Shown piece after piece: positions 61,503 through 64,000 of a stretch of DNA of 64,000 nucleotides (position 1 is its first letter; the number at the start of each line of letters is the position of its first letter). Source of the stretch: Aurifilum marmelostoma (lineage: Eukaryota; Ascomycota; Sordariomycetes; Diaporthales; Cryphonectriaceae); the NCBI GenBank assembly GCA_027559495.1, contig JAMXSV010000004.1, positions 3,213,001 through 3,277,000 of the forward strand, written 5' to 3'. The notes under the pieces are model-generated. The model made no database searches, had not been told where the DNA came from, and saw only the letters and a program-made list of their open reading frames with translations. Both the position numbers and the translations under genes were made by a program.

Positions 61503-64000
61503 ATGGACAGCCGGCCATCCGCCGCTGAAACAGATCACACATACCAGCCCGTCGCCTCCTGGAGTCGCGCCGGCCTGATCCCACATCCAGACGGCCGCTC
61601 GACACCGCGGACCCCTGGCGCCTCTACGCCGACCGGCGCCGTCTTCGCCGATCCGCTGCCCGCCAGCCCCTACCCCCCAACCCTGGACCTGCTGGCCCCG
61701 CTGCTGTTCTCACAGCGCCAGGCCCAGCTCCTGCAGTACAACAAGCTCATCTCACCCGGTCGAGGAGGCGGTGGAGCCCCGCCCGCTGTGCCCAATATCC
61801 AGGCCGCCCCGAGGTCCAGGTCCAGGTCCTCCTCCAAGGTGTCGAACAAGGACGGCCACAACGTCAAGCAGTCTCCTGCCGTGCAGAGCTGCCATGGGAC
61901 GAGGGGTCCGAGGAATACCGAGAGACAAGACCGCGAGGGCATGACGATGGGGAAGGACAAGGAGTCGACAGCCCCCCGGCCAAGGGCAGGGATACAACGC
62001 CCCAGAAGACGCCGCACAAGGCACAGCCTGATCTCGCCCACCCGCTCCCCTCCCGCCCTGCTCACCGCGCCGCCCAGGCCCACCAGCAGTCTGCTGCCAA
62101 CTCCGCCCAGTCGAGCTCTGTCCCCTCCACCCCCCACCAGCGCGCGCGCGATTTCTTCGAGGAGTCCCGCGAGCCCTCCCCCAATGCCATCCAGAGCCAC
62201 TCGCCTCGCTCGGCATACTCGGAGCCCCATAGCGGGGCTGCCGCCCTACCCGCCCGCCCGCCCCAGCTGCAGCGGCCCTGCCCCTTCGAGACCGCCTCTG
62301 TCAAGTTCCGTAGGCGTATGCCCTATAGCTTGGGCGCCGACAAGCTGGAGAGGATAGACGCCGCCAGGATCAAGAGCAAGCTGTCGGAAGATGAGGAGCG
62401 GAAGCTGTCCACAGACATGCGCGAGATCTACGACAGGTTATTGCCGTCGCCCGAGGTCGAGCAGAACCGCGAGAGGCTGGTCAAGAAGCTGGAGAAGATC
62501 TTCAACGACGAGTGGCCAGGACATGACATCCAGGTGCATCTATTCGGCTCCTCGGGCAACCTGCTCTGCTCGGACGATTCTGACGGTTCGTTGATCTGCC
62601 CTAAGAGGGAACCCCCCCTCCTCCGGAAATATTTGCTGGATAAATTGGCTGATAGACAACCATAGTTGATATCTGTATCACGACGGACTGGAAGGAGATG
62701 GAGGGCGTCTGCATGATAGCGGACCTCCTCAACAAGCGTATGACGCAGCCCTTTGCCCTTCAACGATCTTTGTGCTGGAGATGATGTATGCTAATGGCTC
62801 CGTGCTCGGTGTAGGTGGGATGGAGAAGGTCGTGTGCATATCGAGGGCAAAGGTACCCATTGTCAAGATTTGGGACCCGGAGCTTAAGCTGGCATGTGAC
62901 ATGAACGTCAACAACACGCTGGCGCTGGAAAACACGCGCATGGTTCGCACGTATGTGGAGACGGACGAGCGCGTCCGCCCCTTGGCGATGGTGATCAAGT
63001 ACTGGACCAAGAGGCGGGTTGTCAATGATGCTGGTGAGCTGCCTCCCTCTCTCTCCTTCCATCGCCTGTGCAAGACGTCTCTGTGTTTACTGACGATGGA
63101 TGCTTCCCCACGCCTCGCAGCCTTTGGGTTCACGCTCAGCTCGTATACGTGGATATGTATGATCATCGCGTTTCTTCAGCTTCGCAAGCCACCTGTCCTG
63201 CCGGCCCTGCATCAGTGCCCACACTTGAAACTGCCCGCAGCGGGCGGCCACAAGAGCGATTTTGCAGACGACCTGAGCCGTCTTAAGGGCTTTGGCCGTG
63301 ACAACAAGGGGTCAATAGGAGAGCTGCTCTTCGAGTTCTTTAGGTTTTATGCTCACGAGTTCGATTATGAGTCCATGGCCTTGTCAGTGCGCCTGGGTAA
63401 GATGATCCCCAAGACAGAGAAGAAGTGGAATCATGCCATGAACAATATGCTCTGTGTCGAGGAGCCGTTCAACAAAGAGCGCAACCTGGGTAACACGGCG
63501 GACGACTTCTCGTTTCGTGGTCTCCACCTGGAGCTGCGACGGGCGTTCGATCTGGTCGCCGAAGGCAAACTACACGAGTGCTGTGAGCAGTTCATCTTCC
63601 CCAAGGAGGAGCCTTCGGAGAACAAAGGCTTCATCAAGCCGGCGCCTCGCCCTGCCATCATCCGCAGCTCTTCGCAGCAGCACCCGGGCCGAGGCGGACG
63701 TAGTGGAGGAGGCCGAGGCAACAGGAATCACCTTCGCAACGGCAACAGCAATCGGAGGGCGTCGTCCAGCAACGCCTACGAGAACTCCCAGGCCAGCACC
63801 GCAGGTATAAGTGGCGCCGCTGCCATGCCTCATCCTCTCCTGATCAATCCCGCCATGCAGGCTGGAGATCTGCAGCAGTGGTCTCAACTTGCGCAGCAGT
63901 ATGCGTCGTACCCTGCGGATATGACCGTGTTGAGCAATGCCTTCTTCGCGCAACAAGAGCGGTGGCAGTGGTTCGCAGCCCACCAAGCCCAGCTTCATCA
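61503..64000 (+). CDS. Cid1-family cytoplasmic RNA nucleotidyltransferase (poly(A)/(U) polymerase), 3' end outside window
   Basis: Exons 61503-62585, 62666-62737, 62815-63033 and 63121 to beyond 64000; the last three joins have canonical ends and matching phases. The nucleotidyltransferase core is GSSGNLLCSDDSDVDICIT (about residues 347-365; the DVD aspartates bind metal), followed by VPIVKIWDPELKLACDMNVNN with the third aspartate. The PAP-associated domain follows (NKGSIGELLFEFFRFYAHEF, about 520-540), then an Arg/Gly tail (GRGGRSGGGRGNRN). This family includes Cid1/Cid13 and the Aspergillus CutA/CutB enzymes, which add U, C/U or A tails to mRNA and promote decay. Residues 1-155 are Ser/Pro-rich. 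In exon 1 the frame changes at the six-C run 61972-61977: with one more C, KDKESTAP continues as PAKGRDTTPQKTP and on into the core. A 50-nt intron (61839-61888) is a weaker alternative. Confidence 0.88.

Overview
The window is nuclear DNA of a filamentous ascomycete (Pezizomycotina, most likely Sordariomycetes; genus not determined). Evidence: short GT-AG introns with GTANGT-type donors, C-ending codon preference, proline/serine/glutamine-rich regulatory proteins with disordered tails, a Cid1/CutB-type RNA nucleotidyltransferase, an SLC35F transporter and a DUF8032-like regulator, all typical of this group. Most of the long open frames in the first 17 kb and in the other gene-poor stretches are chance frames in low-complexity DNA.

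I support thirteen protein genes. From left to right: 1-17,126 holds no gene I can defend; 10.5-17.1 kb is pyrimidine-rich on the + strand and looks like promoter plus a long spliced 5' leader. At 17,127-20,309 lies a two-domain DUF8032-like nuclear regulator. At 22.4-24.2 kb there are two small minus-strand genes. At 25.2-27.3 kb two different Nudix hydrolases face each other tail to tail 76 bp apart, the minus-strand one being a clear YSA1-type ADP-ribose pyrophosphatase. An MFS transporter (28.3-30.2 kb), a 1145-residue low-complexity protein (33.4-36.9 kb), a flavin-dependent (Baeyer-Villiger-like) monooxygenase (37.7-39.5 kb), an intracellular glycine-zipper/LysM protein (41.2-42.0 kb) and an SLC35F-type transporter (43.0-44.3 kb) follow on the + strand. 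After a 5-kb gap come a disordered conserved protein (49.3-51.3 kb), a minus-strand peroxiredoxin-like protein (52.9-53.9 kb), a 7.6-kb gene-free gap, and the 5' part of a Cid1-family poly(A)/(U) polymerase that runs off the right edge.

The genes form no obvious biosynthetic cluster. Recurring themes are nucleotide/ADP-ribose metabolism (two Nudix), redox (monooxygenase, peroxiredoxin-like), transport (MFS, SLC35F) and gene regulation (DUF8032, Cid1-like). Three genes (22.4 kb, 28.3 kb, 61.5 kb) each need one single-base change inside a C/G homopolymer to give a family-like protein, which points to homopolymer errors in the assembly. The least explained items are the 872-nt intron that separates the two homologous domains of the DUF8032 gene, a 17-bp hairpin at 54.6 kb, and the LysM protein without a signal peptide.
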